From Sedimentisphaerales bacterium (GTDB lineage: Bacteria; Planctomycetota; Phycisphaerae; Sedimentisphaerales; Anaerohalosphaeraceae), in NCBI GenBank assembly GCA_016935635.1, contig JAFGQP010000285.1, positions 1-34,053 of the forward strand: 34,053 bases of DNA. The letters run 5' to 3'. This document shows, piece by piece, positions 20,001 to 26,459 of this stretch. Each line of letters begins with the position of its first letter. Position 1 is the first letter of the stretch. The position numbers were made by a program, and so were the translations under genes. A model generated the notes under the pieces. The model was not told the DNA's origin, did not search any database, and saw only the letters and a list, made by a program, of their open reading frames with translations.

Positions 20001-22743
20001 CGTTGCCGCCATTGCCGCCGGCAGCGCCGTTGCCGCCCCAGGCCCGGCAATTTTCAAACAGGGTATTTGAAATGACAGGCGAACTGTTCGGATCGCAGTA
20101 TATCGCCCCGCCGCGCCCTTCACCGCCATGGCCGCCATCTCCGCCATCCTGACCGCTGGCGCCGTTATTCTGATTGGGACTTTGACCGTTGGCCCCGTTG
20201 CTTGCATTTTGACCGATCGCTGCACAATTCCTGAATACACAGTGATTGATTGTCGGACTGGCTCCGCCGGTACAAAGAATCGCACCGCCCAGAGCATCCG
20301 CGCCGCTTGCTCCCGGCATCGTGGGAGCACCAGAAGGATTATTCACCGCCATGGCATTGATGATGGTTAAACCGTCAATCACCATCGTATTATCGTGCCC
20401 CTCAACAAACTCAAACGCTCGTCTGGGAGCATGATCGCCGCCGCCGCCGTCCGAGGCCTGACAATCAATCACCGTGGCCGCTACAACAGTCGGATCCTCA
20501 GGATTTTTACTGCGAATCGTGATATTTTTACCTACTAATTTAAACTCTCCCGGATTGTCCGGGTCGGGAACCATGATAGACGGCGACAGATTGCGATTCG
20601 CATCAAAATGGTAGGTGCCGGGATGAATCACAATGACATCGCCATTATTGGCAGCACTGACAGCCTCACCAATGGTGGCATATGGGAACGGAACTTCCAG
20701 CGTGCGAGCCGGAGGCGCCAATAAGATTTTATTTTCTTCCGATGCCGCTGTCAGATTCTGGGCCGCCGATTTATCGCGAACCAGAACAACATAATGATAA
20801 TAGCTTCCGGGTGCGGCACTATTCAGGCCGGTCTTGACAAATGTCGTTGCGGACTGCCAGCTGCTGCTTAATGCGGATGGATCGGCTGCATAGAGCGGAT
20901 CGGTTGTACTGGTGCATTCAAATTTATACTCCACACCGCTTTCATCGTAATGCGTTGCGGCTTCCATTGCAATTGAAGTCGAGCTGATTTTGCGCGGTCT
21001 GGCCTCCCACCGGGCCGGGCTGGGCGCCGGAGGCAGGGTGTCTGAACCCACCGAGGTTGTCGCAGAACTCGACACAGACCATTCCGTTTCATTCCTATTA
21101 ATGGATTTATCGCGTACCTTGCATTGGAAACTCAGGGTTGCGCCCTGAGGAACACTGGTGCACTGATACAGCGGGCTGTCCTGCCAGGCTGTACTGTCAA
21201 ACGCGTCGTTTTCAATGCAATCAAAGAAATACTCAACACCGGATTTGTCGTCAGCTTCGAGCGCCCGCATCACGATATGCGACATGCCGGTCGCCACAGG
21301 GGCAATATCCCATTGGGCCGGATTGGGCATGGGAGCGGCCATATCACCACCGCTGATTTGCTCGATAGCCGCCTCGACATTGACCAATGGGCGGGTAATA
21401 TCCGGGGCTTCTGTATCCGTGGTCGGAATACCGGTTAATTTGAAAAGCTGAACGACTTCGTTCTGTGTCAGATAGCTCCCTGTTTTTTCAAGACTGGCCT
21501 GCTGCAGCACGGCAATCACACCCGAGACATAAGGCGTCGCACAGGAAGTCCCGGCAAAACAACTCATCCAGTTGCCGGCATCGTAGCCGTTTACACCCAC
21601 AATATCACTGGTGGTGGTGCAATTGGCCGGGGCAAATACATCCAGGAGAATGCCGGTATTGGAATAGGGCATCACCATACCAGCCGCATTAATACCTTCA
21701 CCTACACCAGCAGCATCGGATACGGCACCCACAGCAATGGTATTAGAACAGGCAGCAGGCAATCCGATACCATCTTTAAAATAGTCATTACCAGAGGCAA
21801 CCACAACAATCATTCCCGCCTCAACACAGTTTTTAGCAGCCTGAGCTTCCAGGGGGACCAATGCATCCGCAAGTGCCTCGTCATTGACCGGGTAAGAAAT
21901 GCCCCAGCTATTGCTGACCACCAGAATCGGATTGGCCGGATCGTCATACTTGTGCGAAACACACCAGTCCCACGATGCCGCACCGCCATCGTTGGTCAGG
22001 CCGCCGGTTGCATCATCAGAAAACTTCAATGCGTAAATCTTGGCGTCCGGGGCGGCACCGCCGATATAATCCCCGGCTTCGATATAACTGCCCGCGGCGA
22101 CACCGGAAACACTGGTTCCGTGAGCCTGAGCCGCTCCCGGAAGTACGGGGGCGGGATCATTATCCATATTGCCAAAATCATACCCGCCGATAATTTTGCT
22201 GTTGGGGAATCCGCCATTGCCCAGGGCCGGGTGGCTGTAATCCATCGCGTCATCGACAATGGCAACAGCGACTCCTTTGCCTGTGTATTTTGTGCGATAG
22301 GTCAAGCCTTTAATCAGGGCAAGCCCCTGCTTCATCTGCTTGTACACAGGGACAACCGGCTGAATATAGCGAACATTGTTATCAGCAATCAGTTTGTCCA
22401 GCCCGGCCTCAGCAATAAACCCTGAAAACGCAGCGATATTGTCGTATTTATATCGCAGGGTAAATTCGCTGGTCGTCAGCGTGGACAGGACCGCATTCTG
22501 CTTTGTCTTGATGGCCGACTGCAGCGTTGCAAGCGATGATTTGGAATTCCAGTCGGTCGTGCTGCGGACCGCCTCCGGCTCAAATAAGCCGACGATCACA
22601 CGAACCTGACTTTGCCCCGAGGCAAAGCCGCTCTGGATTTTTGCTGCATCGGTAAACTTGGACGACCCATAATTGACAGCCGTCGCGCTGGATACCATCA
22701 TCAGGCCAGCCAGCAATACACACCACACACTCATACGATTCAT
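11041..22743 (-). CDS. Giant secreted multidomain protein (about 3,900 aa): S8 subtilisin-like protease, FN3-like repeats, three parallel beta-helix supermodules, dockerin-like domain, FN3-like repeats
   Basis: Start MNRMSVWCVLLAGLMMVSSATA (signal peptide) with GGAGGG upstream; S8 motifs VAIVDDAMDYSHP, AHGTSVSGVAAG and FAGTSCATPYVSG; many GGAI/NCxFxxN beta-helix turns; dockerin-like DLVMNGQVGLDD...DFNYDSQVDFDD. Confidence 0.9.
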   Translation of the reverse strand: MNRMSVWCVLLAGLMMVSSATAVNYGSSKFTDAAKIQSGFASGQSQVRVIVGLFEPEAVRSTTDWNSKSSLATLQSAIKTKQNAVLSTLTTSEFTLRYKYDNIAAFSGFIAEAGLDKLIADNNVRYIQPVVPVYKQMKQGLALIKGLTYRTKYTGKGVAVAIVDDAMDYSHPALGNGGFPNSKIIGGYDFGNMDNDPAPVLPGAAQAHGTSVSGVAAGSYIEAGDYIGGAAPDAKIYALKFSDDATGGLTNDGGAASWDWCVSHKYDDPANPILVVSNSWGISYPVNDEALADALVPLEAQAAKNCVEAGMIVVVASGNDYFKDGIGLPAACSNTIAVGAVSDAAGVGEGINAAGMVMPYSNTGILLDVFAPANCTTTSDIVGVNGYDAGNWMSCFAGTSCATPYVSGVIAVLQQASLEKTGSYLTQNEVVQLFKLTGIPTTDTEAPDITRPLVNVEAAIEQISGGDMAAPMPNPAQWDIAPVATGMSHIVMRALEADDKSGVEYFFDCIENDAFDSTAWQDSPLYQCTSVPQGATLSFQCKVRDKSINRNETEWSVSSSATTSVGSDTLPPAPSPARWEARPRKISSTSIAMEAATHYDESGVEYKFECTSTTDPLYAADPSALSSSWQSATTFVKTGLNSAAPGSYYHYVVLVRDKSAAQNLTAASEENKILLAPPARTLEVPFPYATIGEAVSAANNGDVIVIHPGTYHFDANRNLSPSIMVPDPDNPGEFKLVGKNITIRSKNPEDPTVVAATVIDCQASDGGGGDHAPRRAFEFVEGHDNTMVIDGLTIINAMAVNNPSGAPTMPGASGADALGGAILCTGGASPTINHCVFRNCAAIGQNASNGANGQSPNQNNGASGQDGGDGGHGGEGRGGAIYCDPNSSPVISNTLFENCRAWGGNGAAGGNGGNGAGADDLEEGGYGGNGGAGGDAGFGGNAYGGAIYTDGNNTIVLKNVTINLCSLRVGVGSFGGNGGNGGDGKEGEGVPGNGGFGGWGGDGSSDGFYAYGAGIYYGPTSSITVEDCEFTGNTILRSEILTSQDYRGGDGGNGGGADGDGAQGGSGGHGGFGGNSGDGMIIGDGGDGGDGVDGGVGGNGGSGATGGDGGNPRGSQGSSGGAFRTTQTLGGASFYQYGCNITMTNTIIQDNESFWDYAGGDFLASAEFVIGDIIEEPNAIEHLVNYQSVPLTQKETPCVAVYEDCQFIGNTSALDGGALYSAPNCQITLRDCLFSENTVGVDRDPGNDFDGVGDGAGILWLGAQSQGMSSVSLFRAWSIMVDNEGNPMGTMGYYTVDSAFNLTAHTTVKDVIWGYLKDNRDQLKIAAIQVWQPVPLTPPAEIRFYDWYLMEFEWDALQGANTTIGYLDAEGVDFEDNIAVTNTTYHVSAGGGVHAYNMVPSDQTWVHFKDVNFSGNEGAYGAGAAIGRLIFTYEDSLVHENEAQNGGGLYLYESDVLLQNVTVFNNVATDVSQVGISGDGAGIYALDSSFLIRSCRMTNNRSDGFGAGLFIEGYGLNPEEDMDQMVRNCLINDNSSRFGGGGISANSAFVNLYNCTIADNVTTGLYAYGGGIGCFDAVVWLTNTIVWDNLGPYGNQIALGDPAQVGNPYVTLISSYSNLMGGFAEVYEAPGDPLWLDFGGNFGDDIEADDPLFVRVVDADSPLEVTYYLSQIESGQRAVSSCVNTGDPASLSLLDPDTFGYIGTTRSDHVPDTGIMDLGYHQNAALTVRDYVLTASVYIADRDPYGSLKAEWTPAGSMIVSESQDIAMIRQGTVVLLTAIPNDNYRVKRWIGTDDDTLTGNTNTITMSGNRTVQVEFELAVPRNRLVPTDYPTVNAALAAARDGDTVILAPRPNLPYTIVTETGDGLDLMGKSIIITSEDPNDPAVVANTVIDCQGSRYVPQRAFMIRRGEGPDTIIQGLTIRNALWIGELGQNAVIPNPPMPDDPTINPPPPPRANSGEDAIGDGFGGAILIDNGSSPIIRNCVFYNCQVVAAWGGDGANGRTPAEGSNEDGQSGGHGGIGQGNGYGGAIAILDKSSPLIQNCIFTENRALGGCGGIGGNGSNADGSGRESWGGDGGYGIGDGIGGAIYAEEQCDAVITNCVFDDNYARQGIPGTGGAKGSGAEYPDPYNPSTPGSNGFAVSYGMIRGGAITLGKGATSSVIDCVFDGNKAFESDYLNTVYIIGEQEVTQTSEEYQFLTRGGAITVDPNSTIENFSNLIIKNSGGCALDIGSGTQIYVKDCVFENNYDWERTFLDFYLEPEQVLQLYEQYYPEALTISAGAVFINEDCQNVIFENCTFNKNYSKSYGGAINAKSDFTAINCSFGANEAQANGGAIDMYYYIPDPNTYTLEMTLTGCTFADNKAGNWGGAIHTQNFEAAFNQCYFINNTAWSGGAMHLSEGSIQVGNSLFSGNSATGLSYFHRAVSGEGFGGALACLNTSATIVDTVFVENRAESGQGQGGAIALVSGNAIIKHQLDNCLLADNYAKLTGGAVAMTNGVSPSFNNCTIVGNTTDGQGGGLFISNSSQATLTNSILSGNGSFAVYEQPSSADAKVNNCLFYGNPNGDYFNAQTASALTVPQLNAIAGNAANLAANPLFAVGVLGDYYLNPSSPAINAGNGTALSFGLNTYTTNTSISPAVLDGGIVDLGYHYYNAANANIMPRFTLTAYVQDNRGVVTPSSQIYYMGQKATLTADIQSDYIITGWSGGTVNDGSDEAVNHVMMTSNKTITVLVRQKQTYLVGGSSPFTEVQQAIDVAQDGDTIMVMPGRYNPGVGTSGDYDASLVTISLNGKKLKITGSNPADEEVVRATAFENYEFSLINTPEEAIIEGITLRSGQMYIIAGSPTIRNMIFEECRWTGGNPTKTLNCGGGVVDGADGGSVLGGAVTILESSPKFIHCSFENNSVQGGNGQNGAGGCEAHPTGGDGGWPGRAYGGAVYAGFSSNVIFDHCTFTGNEALGGTGGNGGVGATIGGTQYHGGRGGGMIWPDSIENSYDSFGSWWDGWEEGDKYYFYSSMFGTYDYDVWARWFGWTKWKNWEEFLASEDYANAMTTTPKPDGYEEYWRYSGYGGAVYCAYDTTAKFVGCVFADNATDGSLSGIGDEIEPTPNRQLDLPTAGGAVFALQDCALEFTDCQFNNNTADRTTVELPLTFNTSFGGAIAYENACNVVFTRCDFNNNEAAVGGGLYAYKSQTTVADCNSFDNYAYAGSGIYAEYDTIEITNTRFVRNEAVTPPANVIPGEGENDPPVIYETLAAAGQGGGLFVGNAELKLSHSVFTTNLADISGGGIYLAGEDPVDSSIFNCLFDNNVGRRDGGGASVNWFVTSNFANCTFANNKSTGRGGDYSDPGSGGGLYCAYGSNVNILDSIFWDNTAADGIQITVGTGFIYDPRPATLSISYSDVQGGNTVSSVRVASGSTLNWGVGNINADPGFQVHPDGLGNYYLNQTGPCISTGSVPAGSIGLETYTTNILGGLDKGIVDMGYHYPLQQGTSTCVMTDLVMNGQVGLDDLAILVQYWMFGCSDINTWCGGSDFNYDSQVDFDDMSILSRCWLEADNEAPIAPAWALIDPILAPFNTYNQLVLTGQPTRDNWFPENQLQYRFLCIDPVDGPDSGWLTDPAYVVTGLTFGRQYKFQYQVLDPMDNISIAAVELTGIPGTQYFPQPDPLNPVPNPIMLWDVPPAAMDETRITMTALEITDPENLGLEYEFQRYVGDVAIGSPAATFKVQNIDPGSTGLNTFYSATPWVFTDTGLITGQIYTYRVRCRYGNTLNTWTQLSIEASATPQVVDNEPPLPNPAVLTSATKVNVNGIWYHLVVAQEADDDSDVEYQFECVVGNSLDGNNAIWRNADNVADMPNNPNGTAPTPNVIWVQVDSQFAGYQYRVRYRDRSPLQNTGQWSEPLQAQ
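12087..12267 (-). other. Dockerin-like EF-hand domain inside the giant CDS
   Basis: MTDLVMNGQVGLDDLAILVQYWMFGCSDINTWCGGSDFNYDSQVDFDDMSILSRCWLEAD; second loop fits DxNxDxxVxxxD, first loop is degenerate. Confidence 0.75.
12290..14545 (-). other. Beta-helix supermodule 3 inside the giant CDS
   Basis: Starts QTYLVGGSSPFTEVQQAIDVAQDGDTIMVMPGRY; ends KGIVDMGYHYPLQQ. Confidence 0.7.
14550..17280 (-). other. Beta-helix supermodule 2 plus InlB-like repeat inside the giant CDS
   Basis: Starts NRLVPTDYPTVNAALAAARDGDTVILAP; ends DLGYHYYNAANAN...KATLTADIQSDYIITGWSGGT. Confidence 0.7.
17281..20717 (-). other. Beta-helix supermodule 1 plus InlB-like repeat inside the giant CDS
   Basis: Starts ARTLEVPFPYATIGEAVSAANNGDVIVIHPGTY; ends DLGYHQNA...VVLLTAIPNDNYRVKRWIGTDD...VQVEFELA; Gly-rich loops. 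Confidence 0.7.
21480..22298 (-). other. Subtilisin-like (S8) peptidase domain inside the giant CDS
   Basis: Asp (VAIVDDAMDYSHP), His (AHGTSVSG) and Ser (GTSCATPYVSG) catalytic motifs in the canonical order. Confidence 0.88.
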
Positions 22744-23244
22744 GACACCCTCCATACGGAAATAAGTCCTGATTCTCATATTCGCCTTTCCGATCACATT
22801 CCAAAAAACACAAGACGTCCCTGCCTGAACAGGCGCTGTCAGGGATTATCGATTGTCTCTTAGAATCGGAAAAAGTCCCCATTGAGATTAAGCGGAAATT
22901 AGCAGAAACACGCTGAAAAGTCAAGAAGAATATAGAGTTACAACTCTCGATAGCCTATAAATATCCGATATTATAGGACGTTTTTGTTTCGTTCTATTTA
23001 CATCATTTCTGGACCCCCAAATGACCAATAACTATTTCGTTCCCACTATTAGTAACTGATTTGCTAATCCCATTTCAAATAAAATCTGATTTTTTTGAAA
23101 ATTTTTAGATTTTTCTTCACTTTTTTTCAAAATTTGATATACCCTTCACGATTTTATTTGTCTTACCGCAGAATCCGGCCGAGTAATCATGAAGCAAACC
23201 CCGGAATTATGAGGCATTAAAGACAGAGTTAAACTGGAAATAAT

Positions 23245-24531
23245 GTGCATATAAATGCTCTAAAATCAAGGCTTTCAGGCAAGGTCGCAATACCTGCCTC
23301 CAAATCCCACACCATTCGGTCTGTGGCGATTGCCGCTTTGGCAGATGGACAGAGCATCATTCGCAATCCTCTTTATTCTCACGATACCCTGTCTTGTGTG
23401 AGCACATATCGTTCTCTGGGAGCGACTATCGATACAACTGATCCTCTACAATGGATTGTTCAGGGAATCTGCGGAGAAATCAGCTTCAAGAATACGACTA
23501 TTGATGTCGGAAACTCTGGAACCACCCTTGCCATTGCGCTGGGTTCCGCAAGCCTTGCTGATCCCAATAAAGAAGTGATTTTTACAGGCGACTACCAGAT
23601 ACAAAACCGACCAGTTGGTTCTCTTTGCAGAGCATTAACTCAGCTTGGAGCAAGCTGTATCGCCGTGAAAAACAATGATTGTGCGCCAGTTCAGGTCAAA
23701 GGGCAGCTTTCCGGCGGCAAAGTCAGTATTCATTGCCCAACCAGTCAATATCTCAGCAGTCTGCTACTGGCATGTCCGCTTGCTGATGGGGATACCGAAA
23801 TCGAAGTACCCCTGCTGTACGAACCTGACTACGCTAAAATGACTCTGGATTGGCTTGATAAACAAGGCATCCGCTATTCGCGTCAGGAAATGGCACATTT
23901 TTCTATTTCTGGACACCAAAAATACACCTCTTTTAACTTACCGGTCGCCGCTGATTTTTCCAGTGCAACCTTTTTTCTATGTGCCGGGGCACTGCTGGCC
24001 GATGAACTGACTCTGACAGGTCTGGATTTTTCCGACAGCCAGCCGGATAAAGCGGTGGTGGATTATTTACAGCAAATGGGTGCAGAGATCACCATCAGCA
24101 CCGAGGGCGTCCGCATACATCAATCGTCTCTGAGAGGAGTTGATATCGATATGAACCGGACTCCAGACGCCCTGCCGGCCATGGCCGTGACGGCGGCTTT
24201 TGCATCCGGAACAACGCGTTTGCTCAATGTCCCGCAGGCCCGTAACAAGGAAACTGACCGCATCGCCTGTATGGCCAAAGAGTTAACAAAATTGGGTGCA
24301 GACATCGAAGAATTACCCGATGGCATGGTGATTCGCGGCGGCAAGAGGCTGCATCCTGCCTCCCTGCATGGCTATGATGACCATCGGATTGTCATGGCCT
24401 GTGCCATCGCCGGGATGTGCCTTGAAGACGGCCCATTGACTGTCGATACTGCCGAAGCCGCCGGCGTCACATTTCCCGATTTTGTCCCGCTGATGAACAG
24501 CATCGGCGCTAAGATTACCCTGTCTAAGTAA
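23245..24531 (+). CDS. aroA: 3-phosphoshikimate 1-carboxyvinyltransferase (EPSP synthase)-like protein, GTG start
   Basis: PASKSHTIRSVAIAALADG, VGNSGTTLAIA, NRPVGSLCRAL, PTSQYLSSLLLACPLA, DMNRTPDALPAMAVTAAFA, ARNKETDRI, YDDHRIVMACAIAG. Confidence 0.88.
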   Translation: MHINALKSRLSGKVAIPASKSHTIRSVAIAALADGQSIIRNPLYSHDTLSCVSTYRSLGATIDTTDPLQWIVQGICGEISFKNTTIDVGNSGTTLAIALGSASLADPNKEVIFTGDYQIQNRPVGSLCRALTQLGASCIAVKNNDCAPVQVKGQLSGGKVSIHCPTSQYLSSLLLACPLADGDTEIEVPLLYEPDYAKMTLDWLDKQGIRYSRQEMAHFSISGHQKYTSFNLPVAADFSSATFFLCAGALLADELTLTGLDFSDSQPDKAVVDYLQQMGAEITISTEGVRIHQSSLRGVDIDMNRTPDALPAMAVTAAFASGTTRLLNVPQARNKETDRIACMAKELTKLGADIEELPDGMVIRGGKRLHPASLHGYDDHRIVMACAIAGMCLEDGPLTVDTAEAAGVTFPDFVPLMNSIGAKITLSK

Positions 24532-24609
24532 AATAATGAACCATTTATGGAGTTTATCCGTACACTTTCACTGCGCGTACCGAGATAAGAAAGGTTAAGG
24601 AATCCAATC

Positions 24610-26376
24610 ATGAATCAAAAACGATTTGAAATCGAAGGCCGCCAAATAATCCTTCATACCCCCGGTTCCATTTGTACCACCGCCGGTGAATTGCTTCATA
24701 GTGAGATCTTTGCCAAGGTAGTCCATTTATACTGCAAAACGCTTCAAAAGCAGGACTCTCCGGCATGGACTCTTTTTTCGAGTTTGCTGGGACAGGATTG
24801 TTCAGCCAATATTATCGCCCTGCTGATTCAGCTTGCCGATATTTCACTGGCCGATTTGTCGGAAAACCAGCCGGAACTGAAACCATTACTGGACCGACCC
24901 AATCGTCTTCGACTTCACGAATTTGTCGAAGGGCTGTATGACTTCTGGCGCTCGTTTGACCGGTTTATGATTCTGCATTCCGAACCCGGCAAGAGCAGTT
25001 TTGAACGTCGCCCCTATCGATCATTTAACGTCACCGTGGAAACGTTGACGCATATTATTCGGGGCACTTATCGCGATATCTGTGAAAATATTACCGGTGA
25101 TCACCCGCGTATCTATCGCCAGGTTTCAGCCGGCTGCGATATCGGTCTGATTGCCGTACCGCGTTTGACCACCCTGCCAGACAAATATGCCGCGTCCCTG
25201 AATCAGATTCCTTTCATTCGTCAGGTCTGGATTGCACCGCCGATGATTATCGACCCTCCGATGAACAAACGTACGGGTGAATTTAAAAAAGTAGAACAGA
25301 ATCCGATTGATGGATTGACGCTGGATGCAGCCAACTGGATATGCTACCCTGCCCAGGTTGGCCCCATGGTCATTTTTGTTTATTTCCATCAGCGCATGAT
25401 TGATTTGGGATGCGCGCTGTCGAACCTGTTTGAGCTGGCTACCGATGAACAAATCGCCAAAGGCCCTGATGCAATTTATTTATTCGGCACTGATCCGGAA
25501 TTCATGAAACAATATGGAACAATGCCGACCGTCTTTCATGAGGACCATCAGCACAATCTTCTGGTAGCGGCAGTTCCCTGTGAACCGCAGTACGGTTACT
25601 TCGGATACCTTAAAAAGATGGTGCTGACGCTTCACAATATCGCCATGATGAAAAAAGGCCGGATGCCCTATCACGGGGCCATGGTGCGCATCACCCTGAA
25701 AAACGGCAAATCGGCCAATATCGTTTTGATCGGCGACACCGCGACCGGCAAATCCGAATCGCTGGAAGCATTTCGGCATATCGGAAAAGAATTCATCCGC
25801 GAACTGCGCATCATTGCCGATGACATGGGTTCCTTTGAAGTTGATCCCGAAGGCATCATTCGCGGTTATGGCACTGAAATCGGTGCGTTTGTCCGGCTTG
25901 ACGATCTCCAGGCCGGATATGCCTTTGAACAAATCGACCGCGCCATCATCATGAGCCCTCAGAAGATTAATGCCCGCGTCGTGCTGCCTGTCACCAACCT
26001 GGACGAGGTGCTGCACGGATATGCGGTGGACTATATCTTATATGCCAACAATTATGAACAAGTCGACCAGGAACATCCCGTTCTTGAACAATTTGACAGT
26101 CCGCAAAAAGCCATTCAGACATTCCGGGAGGGTGCCAGCATGAGCAAAGGCACAACCACCTCTTCAGGTCTGGTCCACAATTATTATGCCAATATTTTTG
26201 GCCCTCCGCAGTATAAATCGCTTCACGACAAACTGGCTAACGAGCTGTTCCAGACAGCCTATGCCAGAGGATTATTTATCGGACAGATGCGAACCCGGCT
26301 GGGTATCGACGGCTATGAATCCTCGGGTCCGCAAGAAGCGGCCAGGGCCCTGTTTGAACAAATTTCAAAGAAGTAA
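24610..26376 (+). CDS. PEPCK(ATP)/HprK-superfamily P-loop protein of unclear function
   Basis: Walker A-like IGDTATGKSESLEAF; acidic motif IADDMGSFEVDPEG; PEPCK-like INARVVLPV and SMSKGTTTSSGLVHNYYANIFGPP regions. Confidence 0.6.
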   Translation: MNQKRFEIEGRQIILHTPGSICTTAGELLHSEIFAKVVHLYCKTLQKQDSPAWTLFSSLLGQDCSANIIALLIQLADISLADLSENQPELKPLLDRPNRLRLHEFVEGLYDFWRSFDRFMILHSEPGKSSFERRPYRSFNVTVETLTHIIRGTYRDICENITGDHPRIYRQVSAGCDIGLIAVPRLTTLPDKYAASLNQIPFIRQVWIAPPMIIDPPMNKRTGEFKKVEQNPIDGLTLDAANWICYPAQVGPMVIFVYFHQRMIDLGCALSNLFELATDEQIAKGPDAIYLFGTDPEFMKQYGTMPTVFHEDHQHNLLVAAVPCEPQYGYFGYLKKMVLTLHNIAMMKKGRMPYHGAMVRITLKNGKSANIVLIGDTATGKSESLEAFRHIGKEFIRELRIIADDMGSFEVDPEGIIRGYGTEIGAFVRLDDLQAGYAFEQIDRAIIMSPQKINARVVLPVTNLDEVLHGYAVDYILYANNYEQVDQEHPVLEQFDSPQKAIQTFREGASMSKGTTTSSGLVHNYYANIFGPPQYKSLHDKLANELFQTAYARGLFIGQMRTRLGIDGYESSGPQEAARALFEQISKK

Positions 26377-26459
26377 GACAAACAGGTCTTCACAAGATAG
26401 CTCTTTTCGGGTATAAGAATGATTCTTTATATAGAAACCTTTTTCTTTGGAGGCCAGCT

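Noticed and set aside
23070-23160. AT-rich stretch with TTTTTGAAAATTTTT / TTTTTTTCAAAATTT as a possible hairpin or terminator
   Set aside because: Arms are not true inverted complements over useful length; most likely an AT-rich promoter region.
24430-24531. AroA-like protein has GVTFP where E. coli AroA has AKTFP (PEP-site Lys411)
   Set aside because: As I recall, some class II EPSP synthases also have a V-S/T-F/Y-P sequence here, so the substitution alone is not evidence of changed function.
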